NCBI RefSeq assembly: GCF_000379805.1
Contig: NZ_KB903533.1
Coordinates: 108,845-172,844, forward strand
DNA: 64,000 nucleotides
Direction of reading: 5' to 3'
From: Lewinella cohaerens DSM 23179
Lineage (GTDB): Bacteria; Bacteroidota; Bacteroidia; Chitinophagales; Saprospiraceae
The notes under the pieces are model-generated. The model saw only the letters and a program-made list of their open reading frames with translations, made no database searches and was not told the DNA's origin. This document shows positions 1-10,600 of the stretch, piece after piece (the first letter of the stretch is position 1; each line of letters opens with the position of its first letter). A program made the translations under genes and the position numbers.

Positions 1-2379
1 AAGCTTAGTTCCTTTAGCTGATCTAACTAATTGTCCCAAGCTATTGGTTAAGGTCAACTCATACTCACCCGTATGCTCCCCCTCAATTCTTAATTGGACA
101 AGGTTAGTCGCCGGATTTGGAAAAACAGAGATCACGGATTCCTTAACAATGTCATTAGTGGAAACAATTACCACTTCAATTAACTTAGTAATGCTGGTAG
201 TGCCACAAGTACTTGTTGCCGTCAATTCTACCGTGTAAGTTCCACTCGTTTGATAGATGTGTGTGGGTGAAATTTCTGTACTGGTCTGTCCGTCTCCAAA
301 AGTCCACATGTATTCAGGCTCTTCAGTTTCATATTGCGTCTGATTGGTGAATGCTACCATGTCGCCTTGCAGTACTGAAGAAAAATCAGCCATAGGGGCA
401 GATTGTACCGTAATGTACCCCTCTTGTGTAATGGAATTAGTCCCCGCTGTATTACTTACAGTAAGTGACACTGGATAAACACCGGCCTCCTCATAGGTGA
501 TGGTCGGATTCGCTGCGCTAGACATTCCCGGAGAGCCTCCAGGGAAGTTCCAAGCGTACGATGTTGGACTACCTGCGGACTGATCAGCAAAGCTCACCGT
601 TAGTGGCCCGCATCCCCCTTGGACATCTGAACTGAAATTTGCTGCTAAGGCCGCATTGAACACAACAGAATAACCATAGGGAAACCGCCAACTATTATCA
701 GTAGGTATACTTCCACACTCCAGGTAAAAGGTACCAGGGCCGACCTGCCGGTTAAAACTAATATTGCTTTCCCCTAAGGCTTGCACCTCTTCCAGTATAT
801 TGTAACCGTCGTCAAGTAAAAATAGCGCAAAACCATGCACCGGTATATTAAAAACATCCACTTCCAGGAGTCCGCTTTCTGGGATTTCTAATACATAGTT
901 GTCCCAGTCAATTACGTTATCTGGAGCAGGGATCGGATTATTCAGCGGCTGTATCGTAGAATGGCCGTAGTAAAGTGAATTTAAAGGAATTGGGTAAGCC
1001 AGTTCGTAGAATCTCGGTTCGTCTAAACCCTGGATGAGCACCGAATGATTCTCCGTATGGATACTTAGGTGGCCCGTTGTTACGTCAAACCGATCTGCGT
1101 TTAAATTGGCCAATGGTGGCTGAGCCAGCAGGTAATTGTTTAAATCCGCCCTAACTTCAGCCACGACACCATCTCCTCCCAAAGGATTTCCTACGCCGAC
1201 AATGCAAGCATAGTTCACATCAGCCGGTGCTATCTTCTGATTCAACCCGTTAATGTTATCACCAATAGCCCCATTGCAGTTGATGTCATCGTTGTAATAG
1301 ACCGAAAAGGCACTTTCAAAACCTCCCTCAAGGTATTGTCCCACAAAAGGAAAAGAAGGATACCGCAAATCTCTCACTGCCTCGGAAGACTCATCAATAC
1401 CAAAAAACAGCCCTAGAGATGCTCCGGTGACGTTACTCCCTCCATTGGGTGTTCCTATGGTCAGCACTTTGGCTACGTGATGATCTCCATCTGGCTGCCA
1501 ATTATTCGGGTTTTGCAGATACTCTCTAGATGCCAGACCTCCCATACTATGGCCCACTAGAATAACCTTTTCCGCACCTGTCGCGTCAAGGACCTTTTCG
1601 ACCGCATCGCTAATCGCCCAGCCTTGTTTTACGATGGCTGATTGGTTACTATAGTCATCATTGAATGGGATGCCATCATTACCAACGTACAGATCTCCCT
1701 CGGTAGAGACATCAAAATTGACATAGTAGTAATCGCCTACCCCCAGGTTGGAAACGTTGACAAAAGAGGTGATAAAACCATCAGAGGTAAACTGGTTATC
1801 ATCTGGGTTCAGGCAATAATCCAGTCTACCACCGTAACTCCATCCGTAATACTGTTTTGCCTCGGTCGTAAAATCAAACCAGGTTGTACTTTGACCAGTC
1901 AATCCATGCACAAAAATGATAGGATAGGTGGTTTTTTGTGTGCTGATAATAGTGCTGCCAATATTGAAGGTCAAACAGCTTGTGTCATCCGAAGCACAAA
2001 AGAGGTTATTTTCATCAGATTCAACTACATCATCAAAAGGATCTATCTCATATGCGATATAATAATCACCGGGAACTAAAGTACTCGGAATGGGACACAG
2101 AAAGTCAATATCCTGACTCTCCCCCGGAGCTAACTCTCTTATAGAAACTCTGCCGATGATCTCTTCATCTGTTACTGTTAAATCCTGACTAAAATAAATG
2201 AATAGATAATTTGCGGGTGCCGTCTGATTGCCAAAATTGGTTACCTGTGCCTGAACCAAGAATAGCTCACCTCGATCTACTTGATCTGATTGAAACGCTG
2301 CTGCTGAGAGTGCTAGATCGGCCTGGCCAAGTAAAAAATTAGCAAATAGAAAGAGTACTGTGAATAGGGGTGTTTTCAT
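1..2379 (-). CDS. T9SS-secreted lipase-like alpha/beta hydrolase with PKD domains (3' end cut by window)
   Basis: The frame is open from an ATG at 2379 to the window edge, 793 codons, so only the last residues are missing. The protein starts with a signal peptide (MKTPLFTVLFLFANFLLG), then a CARDB-like adhesion domain (about 20-130). A hydrolase domain follows, with an oxyanion-type FVHGLTG near residue 155 and the nucleophile elbow GHSMGG near 275, as in triacylglycerol lipases and PGAP1-like esterases. Two PKD repeats lie near 575-745; the second has the typical WTFGDG. The C-terminus (VFPNPATN near 750 onward) is a type IX secretion sorting domain. Inference: an exported, probably surface-attached or released esterase/lipase. 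No partner gene is visible beside it. The fold and secretion route are well supported; the substrate is unknown. Confidence 0.87.
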   Translation of the reverse strand, partial: MKTPLFTVLFLFANFLLGQADLALSAAAFQSDQVDRGELFLVQAQVTNFGNQTAPANYLFIYFSQDLTVTDEEIIGRVSIRELAPGESQDIDFLCPIPSTLVPGDYYIAYEIDPFDDVVESDENNLFCASDDTSCLTFNIGSTIISTQKTTYPIIFVHGLTGQSTTWFDFTTEAKQYYGWSYGGRLDYCLNPDDNQFTSDGFITSFVNVSNLGVGDYYYVNFDVSTEGDLYVGNDGIPFNDDYSNQSAIVKQGWAISDAVEKVLDATGAEKVILVGHSMGGLASREYLQNPNNWQPDGDHHVAKVLTIGTPNGGSNVTGASLGLFFGIDESSEAVRDLRYPSFPFVGQYLEGGFESAFSVYYNDDINCNGAIGDNINGLNQKIAPADVNYACIVGVGNPLGGDGVVAEVRADLNNYLLAQPPLANLNADRFDVTTGHLSIHTENHSVLIQGLDEPRFYELAYPIPLNSLYYGHSTIQPLNNPIPAPDNVIDWDNYVLEIPESGLLEVDVFNIPVHGFALFLLDDGYNILEEVQALGESNISFNRQVGPGTFYLECGSIPTDNSWRFPYGYSVVFNAALAANFSSDVQGGCGPLTVSFADQSAGSPTSYAWNFPGGSPGMSSAANPTITYEEAGVYPVSLTVSNTAGTNSITQEGYITVQSAPMADFSSVLQGDMVAFTNQTQYETEEPEYMWTFGDGQTSTEISPTHIYQTSGTYTVELTATSTCGTTSITKLIEVVIVSTNDIVKESVISVFPNPATNLVQLRIEGEHTGEYELTLTNSLGQLVRSAKGTKL

Positions 2380-2759
2380 TTTTTATTTTATTATTTTTTC
2401 AAAGAGGAAATTATTTTAGCGTAACAGTAATAATCGACTGCATCTTGATAATTTTTTGATTAAAAATACCATCCGTCCACTAGAATCAGGCTTTAAAAAC
2501 ACTTAATTTACATTCAAGCATTTTCAACTACTCAGTTATCGCTTCAGTCTTTTGTCTTATAGTATCGGGAATGGATACTGGCGAAGGAGAATAGGTTTGT
2601 AGACATGAGCGCATTTGTAAATTATGGAATAGAAGTCATCCTATTTCTACGACCATAGCTATCTAAAGTTACAACTAAATTTAAATCTTAGGTAACTTAT
2701 TTCTCTTTTCTACCGTATAGGATAAGAGATTGAGAAAACACAACAACTACACACTCCCA
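2380..2759. other. intergenic region, AT-rich, no gene seen
   Basis: This 380-base gap separates the divergent T9SS hydrolase and the first gene of the BREX-associated block, so it must hold promoters for both. I see no clear TAnnTTTG box, RNA gene or strong hairpin. A TTG codon at 2730 is in frame with the next gene and would add ten residues, but the ATG at 2760 is preferred. Confidence 0.5.
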
Positions 2760-5627
2760 ATGACTACGAGAAAACAGGGGGAAATAATTTTCTGGAACGG
2801 AGAATATGGATTTATAGAAGTCGATTTTACGGAAAAAAGTATCTTTTTTCATGCCAGCCAGGTGAATGACGAGTATGCTGATGTTCAGCTGCTAGATCAC
2901 GTTTCTTTTAAAGTAGGTAAATCAACGAACCCCAGACACCTTGGTGAACCAGTTGCTTACCGTATTAAGTTTATTGAGCGTGGTGACTACGCCAAATACC
3001 GCCGGGTAGTTGGGCAATTAAAAGGATGGAATGGACGATTCGGGTATATCTATTCGGAGCAGCTTGATAAAGCTACTTTGTTTTATCATACCCGCCTAGC
3101 AAGAGGCAATCATGCATTGAATGATGGGGATTATTTGGTCTTCTCTCCGGTGAAGTCTTCTAAGAATCCGGATGATCAATTTGCTTTTTTTGCTTACCCA
3201 TTTCATACAGAACTAGACAATCAATTCTTGTTAGCGTTATGGAAAGATAGTAGCTTATCTGCTGTTGGAGAGGTAATTATACTCAAGAATAGGCAGGAGG
3301 AATTCCTTTCTTTTCCCCAACGGTTTGAGATAGAGTTGGAGCTGCTGTTAAACCTTAGAGAAGATTATCCTTATACACCTATTAAAGCGTTGATCGACTC
3401 TTACAAAAGAAATTTCACACCTGAATATGAACGCTTAAAGCTTTTCTTACCCGAAGAAATTTTAATTCAGCTGTGGGAAGACGAAGTTATTGATACTTAC
3501 AACCTTGAGCAGCTCAAGTCTTATTTTTATCGCGCTTCTGCACCAACAAAACGCGCCATAATATCCAGATTCACGACAGAAGATCAGGAAGCTGTTCTGG
3601 AATATTTTTTTGATCGTCTAATGCGAAAAGGTAGTTTCGAGAGGACAAATAATGACTTGAAGACCTTTCTTGATCTCATTTGTCGGAATCCCGAAACTGA
3701 ACAATTAGCGCTCCTTGAGCGGGCAGAGGTAAGCTTGTATCAACATTTAGCTCCTACTGATATTATTGAGTTGTGGCTGAAGGGGTACATAAATACGCCC
3801 CCGCTAACCTTTCTACAGGAAAATCTGAGTATAAACGACTTAAACCGCTGGCAAGATCCGGACGGTAAACTAACTTCCCACCTACAAAAAATCGTAGAAG
3901 ATTACTTTGCGAACTTACGCTTTCATCTCAATTTTGAGGAAGCGTATGATCAAATTGTCATCGCGTTAAGATTTTTAAAAAGTGTTGATGAACCACTTTT
4001 TAAAAAGTGGTTACATGCAGTGAATACCCAGCTGCAAGCTGGTGAGAAATTAATTCTCTGGCTTTTCTTTCCTGAGAGCAATTTTGTTCCTGAAAGCTAT
4101 CTATCAGAAAATGGGCAGCAAATAGATCCATTCTGGGTGATGAACTATTTATTAGTGGCCGTAGCGGAAAAGCGCGTTATACCACCAGAGCTAGTGCAAA
4201 ATATGGAAAACCTTATTGCCGAAGATCAACTCCTGGAAAGCGCTAAAAAGTTTAAATGGAATAGGATTGTTAAACCTGTAGCGAAAGGAGATGATTTCTC
4301 TTTTTTAGCACAAACTAAAGCATACCTCCAGCAAAATGCCAGGGAAGATATCAAGCTCGAAAGTATTGGTGTTTTTCTTTTCGAGCATTTACCCGCCTAC
4401 CGGGTTGAACATGTGCGGATGTGGATCTATGCGTATGTTCCAAAAGGTTTTCTGAAATACCAAGAATTCCGCCAGCTATTTAAACATCTCACTAGAGAAG
4501 AGCAAAAGTCTTATCAAGGCGGGGTAACAGGATGGAAAAAAGAGGAAGTTATTACGACGGAACGAGAGGCGGTTACTCCTTGTGCCAATTTTATGAAGGA
4601 TGTGCAAAGGAACATAAAGACCTACCAAGTTCGTGTTAATAATATCCATTTCACTTCTTATAAGTGGGCATTGCGGATAGAGGATGGAACATATACTACG
4701 TCGGTAGAAAACGACAAATCGGACGTTACTTTTAATAGTATACCTGTAAACAGTACGTTAGGTGAGATGGAGTTTCGTATCCAAGTTGAGGGGGATAAAG
4801 TACTCAATGAGGATGCCTTAAATAAGCTTTTTGAAAAAGTACATAGTGATGAGATAGCCAAAGCGCTGAAAGATGAAGCCATAAATATGGAGGGAGAAAA
4901 AACTACTCCCAGTGCCGTTGCCTATCCCGAAGACTGGCACGCACGAAAGCAAAGCATCGCTTATCTACAAGCGCAGCAGTTGAAAGGAGAATCTCCGATT
5001 ATTTTGGAAGAGGCGAAAGCTCCTTACCGAAGATTAAATGAAGATACGCCTTCTGAAGATATCGTTTTAGAAACGACCCAACTATTCACCCTGGATGCCG
5101 GAGAGGACTATCTTATCGTTTGGGAGAATACGGATCTTTCTGAAGATAGAGCAACTTTTCTTTTTAAAACTACACCAGAAAATTATCTGGATCAAATGGA
5201 TAAACTGGTGGAATACATAACGACACAAGCCCATTTAAGGTCCGCCATAGTGAGTAGAAAAGACGACGGGCACGTGCAAATTTTAAGACACCATCTTGGC
5301 TTTGTCGGCAAAATATTGAAAGCCCGTGGCAATCATGAAGCCTTTGACAAATGGCGAGAAAAACTTGAAGCGTATTTTTATGTACCAACGCCCAGCCTGC
5401 CTGAACAGGAAGAATTGGATAGCCTGGAAAATTGGTCTTTGGCCCCTTCGGTTCGAATAAGGCGGCAATCTAAAAAAATCGAAGAAGAAGATCTGGAAAC
5501 CAGAGACGTTTTGATGAACGAATTGAAGGAAAGTGCCAAGAAGCCTTCTGTTCATTCCAACCGGCAATATCAACGCGAACAAATTTTAAAATCCCTGCAA
5601 GAGATCAACGCTATCCTAAATCCCTAA
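2760..5627 (+). CDS. large protein with two N-terminal cold-shock-like domains, BREX-associated
   Basis: Starting at the ATG at 2760 gives 955 residues; an in-frame TTG at 2730 is the alternative. Two cold-shock/OB-like units sit in tandem at the N-terminus: one with GEIIFWNGEYGFIEV then IFFHASQV (about 5-40), the other with GQLKGWNGRFGYIY and LFYHTRLA (about 85-125). They keep the aromatic RNP-like residues of nucleic-acid-binding CSDs. The remaining 800 residues are charged, mostly helical, with no enzyme motif I recognise. The gene ends 4 bases before the next and leads the block that runs into brxA, so it is likely cotranscribed with BREX. Inference: a single-stranded nucleic-acid-binding accessory factor. 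A 22-bp perfect palindrome lies inside the gene at 3991-4012. Confidence 0.7.
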   Translation: MTTRKQGEIIFWNGEYGFIEVDFTEKSIFFHASQVNDEYADVQLLDHVSFKVGKSTNPRHLGEPVAYRIKFIERGDYAKYRRVVGQLKGWNGRFGYIYSEQLDKATLFYHTRLARGNHALNDGDYLVFSPVKSSKNPDDQFAFFAYPFHTELDNQFLLALWKDSSLSAVGEVIILKNRQEEFLSFPQRFEIELELLLNLREDYPYTPIKALIDSYKRNFTPEYERLKLFLPEEILIQLWEDEVIDTYNLEQLKSYFYRASAPTKRAIISRFTTEDQEAVLEYFFDRLMRKGSFERTNNDLKTFLDLICRNPETEQLALLERAEVSLYQHLAPTDIIELWLKGYINTPPLTFLQENLSINDLNRWQDPDGKLTSHLQKIVEDYFANLRFHLNFEEAYDQIVIALRFLKSVDEPLFKKWLHAVNTQLQAGEKLILWLFFPESNFVPESYLSENGQQIDPFWVMNYLLVAVAEKRVIPPELVQNMENLIAEDQLLESAKKFKWNRIVKPVAKGDDFSFLAQTKAYLQQNAREDIKLESIGVFLFEHLPAYRVEHVRMWIYAYVPKGFLKYQEFRQLFKHLTREEQKSYQGGVTGWKKEEVITTEREAVTPCANFMKDVQRNIKTYQVRVNNIHFTSYKWALRIEDGTYTTSVENDKSDVTFNSIPVNSTLGEMEFRIQVEGDKVLNEDALNKLFEKVHSDEIAKALKDEAINMEGEKTTPSAVAYPEDWHARKQSIAYLQAQQLKGESPIILEEAKAPYRRLNEDTPSEDIVLETTQLFTLDAGEDYLIVWENTDLSEDRATFLFKTTPENYLDQMDKLVEYITTQAHLRSAIVSRKDDGHVQILRHHLGFVGKILKARGNHEAFDKWREKLEAYFYVPTPSLPEQEELDSLENWSLAPSVRIRRQSKKIEEEDLETRDVLMNELKESAKKPSVHSNRQYQREQILKSLQEINAILNP

Positions 5628-5631
5628 ACTA

Positions 5632-6204
5632 ATGTCAAACAAAACCATCGAAGACAACATACTTACCGAACTGGAACAATTGAAAGGCCTCGCCAGCCGC
5701 TTTAAAACAGCGGAGGAAGCTTACCAAAAGGCTCTGTCTTCGCAAGAATATTTTAAAGGTCTTGAAAGCCGGCTTAAAACAGCGGAAGAAGCTTATCTAA
5801 AGTCTTCCTCATCGCAGGAACAGCTGATCGATACGGAGGCACTGAACGAGAAGCTGGAACAATTTTTTCTCCAAGAGCTGGTCAAAGCTAAAGAAGATAT
5901 CATGGAAGAACGTGTCCACTGGATGGAAAAGCTGGAAGCTCGCTTGAACGCCATTATCAAAGGCATCGAGTACAAGTTCATCACCGAAGGGATCCCCTTT
6001 GAAAACCGGCAGCAGCTTATTCAACTCAAAGTAAAACAAGAACAAGACCTCCAACGGATCCAGATAGACAATAAGCAACTTCGCCAACAAATCACTCATT
6101 TAGAAGGGCAAACGCGGAGAAATTTTTATCTTATTATTGGGGTGTTGGCCTTGTTAACCCTTGTCGCTTTTGGGGCAGAGGCTTTTAAGTTGTTTGCTGG
6201 CTAA
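5632..6204 (+). CDS. coiled-coil protein with C-terminal membrane anchor, BREX-associated
   Basis: A 190-residue protein. Residues 15-60 hold two copies of a roughly 28-residue repeat (RFKTAEEAY... and RLKTAEEAY...). A long charged coiled coil reaches about residue 165, and a single hydrophobic segment (FYLIIGVLALLTLVAF) lies just before the C-terminus. There is no signal peptide, so it is probably tail-anchored with the coiled coil in the cytoplasm. It starts 4 bases after the cold-shock-domain gene and is followed by the BREX regulator. A protein of similar design is encoded at 23485-24048 next to the RecQ-like helicase, so the locus has two such anchors. I recognise no family; a role in tethering a BREX-associated complex to the membrane is inference. 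Confidence 0.65.
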   Translation: MSNKTIEDNILTELEQLKGLASRFKTAEEAYQKALSSQEYFKGLESRLKTAEEAYLKSSSSQEQLIDTEALNEKLEQFFLQELVKAKEDIMEERVHWMEKLEARLNAIIKGIEYKFITEGIPFENRQQLIQLKVKQEQDLQRIQIDNKQLRQQITHLEGQTRRNFYLIIGVLALLTLVAFGAEAFKLFAG

Positions 6205-6280
6205 AAAGGAAGGTCCAGGAAATACCAATTTCTATTTCCTCTGCTTATATTGCAGATCCTCTTTAAGAAAAATTAAAGTA

Positions 6281-6469
6281 GTGCTGAAACAAATACTAAG
6301 AACCAAGGGTATTAAACAAAAATGGCTGGCCACGAAGGTAGGCGTCAGTGAAGTGACGGTCTCCAACTGGATACAGGAAAAAACCGCTCCTAAAACCGAA
6401 CATCTTGAAAAACTCAGTGCGCTCCTCGAAGTACCGCTGGCTCAACTGGAGCAGACCTATGGTAAGTAG
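6281..6469 (+). CDS. small XRE/Cro-type HTH regulator upstream of brxA
   Basis: The frame is open from 6161, but the residues before 6281 read like non-coding DNA and overlap the previous gene. A GTG at 6281 begins the conserved domain and gives a 62-residue protein. It is almost entirely a helix-turn-helix: KQKWLATKVGVSEVTVSNWIQ, then a dimer helix with LEKLSALLEVPLAQLEQ. Its last codons overlap the brxA start at 6459 by 11 bases, so the two are probably translationally coupled. Many BREX loci carry a dedicated transcription factor (often WYL-type BrxR). This small Cro-like protein is in the right place to do that job, which is inference from position. Confidence 0.75.
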   Translation: MLKQILRTKGIKQKWLATKVGVSEVTVSNWIQEKTAPKTEHLEKLSALLEVPLAQLEQTYGK

Positions 6470-7073
6470 TAAGAATACCTACAGCTTTTCTTTTACGGCC
6501 GCTTCGATGAAGTTTCACGACTTTGTCCGGCTGGCGCGTTTTGCGGAAGAGGAAGATCCGGGGACGGACCTGGATCCTGATAAAATTATGCGCCGTAGCA
6601 ATACCCGCACCAACCAGCGCGAATTTCGGGAACTCCTGAAACGCTTTCAGCTCCTGACACCTGCCCAGCAAGCATTGCTCACCCAGGTGGATCCGGCGGG
6701 GCAAAAGCAACTGGCCCTGCTCAGTATTTGTAAAGCTTATGCTTTTATGCGGGACTTTATCATTGAAGTGGTACGGGAGAAGTACCTCTCATTGGATTAC
6801 CAGCTGACCGATGCCGACTGGCAGTCGTTTTTTAATCGCAAGCTCGACTTGCATCCGGAATTGGAGGATTTCGCGCCGTCGACCATCAAAAAAGCACGAC
6901 AGGTGAGTTGGAGAATGCTGGAACAAGCCGGGCTCATTGAGAGTACCAAGAATCGGCGCATTCTGCCCCAGTTTGTGGCAACACCAATTCTGCGGGTAGT
7001 AAGCGAAGATCAGCCCGATTTACTGAAAATCTTCCTGTTGCCTGAACAGGAAATCAACACTTGGGCTGCATGA
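6459..7073 (+). CDS. brxA: BREX protein BrxA (DUF1819)
   Basis: A 204-residue protein, usual for BrxA. The ATG at 6459 is chosen over the open frame further upstream because conserved sequence begins here (SFSFTAASMKFHDFVRLA). Family features include the basic stretch RRSNTRTNQREF, the central LLSICKAYAFMRDFIIEVV, and near the end the KKARQVSWRMLEQAGL segment. BrxA is a small helical DNA-binding protein needed in type 1 BREX; its exact step is not known. The stop overlaps the brxB start as ATGA at 7070-7073. The order brxA-brxB-brxC-pglX matches classical type 1 loci. The call rests on family resemblance plus gene order. Confidence 0.9.
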   Translation: MVSSKNTYSFSFTAASMKFHDFVRLARFAEEEDPGTDLDPDKIMRRSNTRTNQREFRELLKRFQLLTPAQQALLTQVDPAGQKQLALLSICKAYAFMRDFIIEVVREKYLSLDYQLTDADWQSFFNRKLDLHPELEDFAPSTIKKARQVSWRMLEQAGLIESTKNRRILPQFVATPILRVVSEDQPDLLKIFLLPEQEINTWAA

Positions 7074-7657
7074 TGGAAAAAGTAAACCTGGCCAGTAAAT
7101 TCTCGGACCTGCTAGCCATACTGCAAATGCAGAAGTTTCTCCGTATGGAAGCCCTCGGCGGGGAGATTCCTTTCTTTATTTCGACCTACGCTCCACAACA
7201 AGAACTGGAGCTGGTCAAAGCCGTGCATGGGCTCGTTAATAAACTCGAAACGAAGGGCATCAAAGTGCTGGAAATAAACTTGTGGCAGATTGTCATGGAC
7301 ATACTGGAACGCGAGCTGGGCCCCAGTGAAATCTTTTCGTTGGAGGAACAAATGGACAAGGATGAATTCAAGCAGGCGCTCCAATCGGTGCTTGATATCA
7401 ACGAAGTGCTGATGCCGGAAATTCACCAACGGATCGAGCAAGACCAGGCGCAATTGTATTTCGTGACCGGGGTGGGCAATGTGTACCCTTTCCTGCGCTC
7501 ACACAACATTCTGAACAACCTCCAGAACGTAGCCAAAGATGCTCCCACCGTGATGTTTTTCCCTGGCCGCTATACGGGCCAGTCGCTGGAGCTTTTCGGA
7601 TTACTCAAAGATGACAACTATTACCGTGCCTTTAACCTGGATAACTACAAATTATGA
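7070..7657 (+). CDS. brxB: BREX protein BrxB (DUF1788)
   Basis: A 195-residue protein. Two ATG codons lie at 7070 and 7073; 7070 overlaps the brxA stop and is preferred over the upstream TTG at 7061. Features of the DUF1788 family are the early EIPFFISTYAPQQE strand-loop, the central DILEREL segment and the late YFVTGVGNVYPFLRSH with VMFFPGRYTG. Those strands resemble a small P-loop-like fold without a Walker A motif. BrxB is an essential small protein of type 1 BREX thought to work in the complex with BrxC, PglX and PglZ. Its stop overlaps the brxC start (ATGA at 7654-7657), so dosage is tied to brxC. Confidence 0.9.
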   Translation: MMEKVNLASKFSDLLAILQMQKFLRMEALGGEIPFFISTYAPQQELELVKAVHGLVNKLETKGIKVLEINLWQIVMDILERELGPSEIFSLEEQMDKDEFKQALQSVLDINEVLMPEIHQRIEQDQAQLYFVTGVGNVYPFLRSHNILNNLQNVAKDAPTVMFFPGRYTGQSLELFGLLKDDNYYRAFNLDNYKL

Positions 7658-10600
7658 AACTGGATACGCTTTTTCTGAAAGACGTTAACCGCCCGATTGA
7701 GACGGTTATTAAAGCGGATGACCAAGACCACGTACTCACCGAAGTGGAGGAGTACGTCGTCACGCAGGAGATTGCCAAAAAGATCACCAACTTCTTTGCG
7801 GCCTACAACGATTACCAAAATGTCAACGGGGTCTGGATTTCCGGCTTCTTTGGCTCGGGTAAGTCGCACCTGCTGAAGATCCTTTCCTACGTGCTGGAAA
7901 ACAAAGCCTACGAAGAGGTGCAGCTCGGAGAGGTCTTCGCCGCTAAAATTGAGGGCGATGACTTGCTCAAGGCCGATGTGCTGCGTGCAACCCGCATCCC
8001 GTCGGAGTCGATCCTCTTCAATATCGACCAGCAGGCGCAGATTACTTCCAAATCCGACGAGGATGCCATCCTCAATGTCTTCTACAAGGTCTTCAATGAC
8101 CACCAGGGGTATTTTGGTACCCAGCGGCACGTAGCGGAGTTTGAACGCTGGCTCGACCAGGAAGGCCACTACCGTGATTTTATGGAGCGCTTTGAAACCT
8201 TCGCGGGCGAGCACTGGACGGTAGGCCGCCGCAAATATTTTGCTCCCAAAACCAAAGATGCCATCGCCCAAGCCCTGGGCGAAATTCATCAGGATGATCC
8301 GGCCAAATACCGGGATATTCTGGATACTCTGCGGAAGGACAACCGCATCTCGGTGGAAGACTTCAGCGAAAAAGTAGCCGCCTACATTGCCACCAAACCC
8401 AAAGGCTTTCGCCTAAACTTCTACGTAGACGAAGTGGGGCAGTTCATCAGCGACAATACCAAGCTGATGCTCAACCTGCAGACCATCGCCGAAACGCTGG
8501 CCACCAAATGCCAGGGCCATGCCTGGGTATTCGCAACCGCACAGGAAGACCTGGAAGCCATCGTAGGAGATAACTCCTCGATCAACAGCGATGACTTTTC
8601 CAAAATTCAGGGGCGCTTTAAACTGCGGATATCCCTCACTTCGGCCAATGTAGACGAGGTGATCGAAAAGCGCCTGCTGGCCAAAACAGATCCCGCAGAA
8701 CAACAACTGGGCCAAAACTGGGCCACCGAACAGGCCAACCTCAGTACCATCCTCTCTTTTTCGGAAGCCGGGGTACAGTTTCGCAAGTTCCGGGATGAGC
8801 ACGACTACGTGCGCAAGTTCCCGTTCGTGCCCTACCAGTTTGATTTGTTTCAGCAGTGTATCCGCGAGCTTTCCAAGCACAATGCCTTCCAGGGGCGGCA
8901 CGCCTCCATTGGGGAACGCTCGATGCTGGGGGTTTTTCAGGAGGTCCTCAAGAATCTCGGTAAGGTGGATACGACCACTCTGGTGAGTTTCGACCAGATG
9001 TTTGAAGGGATACGCTCTACCATCCGGGGCGAAATTCAGATTGCGATTACCCTGGCGGAGAAGAACATTGTGGGCAATCCGCTGGCCTTGCGCATCCTCA
9101 AAGCCTTGTTTTTGGTGAAGTACTATTCCAACTTCAAAACCAATACGCGCAATATCTCCGTCATGATGTTGCAAGCGACGGATGCTGACCTCAAAATCCA
9201 CGAAGCCAACGTCCAGGAAGCGCTCAACCTGTTGGAAAGGCAAACCTACATCCAGCGCAACGGAGAGCTCTACGAATTCCTGACCGACGATGAAAAGGAC
9301 GTAGAAAACGAGATCAAAACGACGGACATCGACCAGCAGCAGATCACCCATTTTTTTAACGAAGTGCTCTTTGATGGGGTCATTGCCGATAACCGCATCC
9401 GCTTTATTGAAAACAAGCAGGATTACGAATTCACCAAGCGCATCGATGGCGCTACGGTGGGGCGTGATAAGGAACTGACCCTGGAAATCATCACCCCCAA
9501 TTCTCCCTATTACGGGCAGGAAACCTACTACGAGGGCCAAACCATGGGCGTGACCACCAAAGTGCTTTTCGTGCTGCCGCAGGCACCGCGCTTGCTCCAG
9601 GATATTCACCTTTACCTTAAGACTGAAAAATACCATAGATTAAAAAGGTCTAGTACGAACAATGAGACGCTGTCGCGGATCATCTACGAAAAGCAGGCGA
9701 GCAACGTGTTGCGTAAGAAACAGCTGATCACCCTGCTGGACCAATTACTGGGACAAGCTACCGTGTACCTCAATGGTACCAGGCACGAAGTAAGCCACAG
9801 CAGTGACGGGAAGACCAAAGTCATCAAAGCCTTCCAGGATTTGGTAAAGCTGGCCTATTCCAACTTGCGCATGCTGGGTAAGCTCTCCTACGATGAGAGT
9901 ACCCTGAAGACCATCATGCGCTCCAAGCAGGATGATCTTTTTGGCAGCGATGAAGCCACTGTGAGTGAAGCCGAAAGCGAAGTGTACAACTACATCTTGC
10001 GCCGTAGAAAACAGGCCGACCGTACTTCCATCACCGATCTGAAGGATCACTTCAGTAAAAAGCCCTACGGTTGGTACACCAACGCCTTGCTGTGTATGTG
10101 TGCCCGCCTGTACAAGCGCGGCAAGGTGGAAGCTCGCCAGGATGCCAACCTCCTGTCGGAGGAAGATTTCCTGAACAACCTGCTTAACAATCGCACTTTC
10201 AGCAATACCCTGCTGGAACCCCAGGTGGAGTTTGACCAGCGTTTGATCAAGCAGCTCAAAGACCTTTACCAAGAACTTTTTGACGAGACGGCCCCCGTCA
10301 GTGAAGCCCGCGATCTGGCGCAGCAGTTTAAGCAAAAAGCCCGCGACGAAGCCCGCGAATTGTACAAGCTACTGGGCAATGCCACGGCCTACCCCTTCCT
10401 GAGTGCCCTGCAACCGCTGGCCAAGCTATTGGAACGCCTGGGCGATATGGATTACAGCCTGCTCATTCAGCAGGTCGATGATTTTGAAGACCAGCTGCTG
10501 GATCCCAAAGAGCAACTGCTGGACCCCATCCGTAAATTCTGGAACGGGGAACAGAAGAAGATTTTTGATCGGGTGAATACCTTTCTCAATGGCGATCGCT

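Noticed and set aside
1642-2079. 145-codon plus-strand open frame inside the T9SS hydrolase
   Set aside because: Antisense to a continuous frame with signal peptide and GHSMGG motif; no independent support.
8413-9636. 407-codon minus-strand open frame inside brxC
   Set aside because: Antisense shadow of a clear BrxC coding region with strong codon bias; no recognisable protein.
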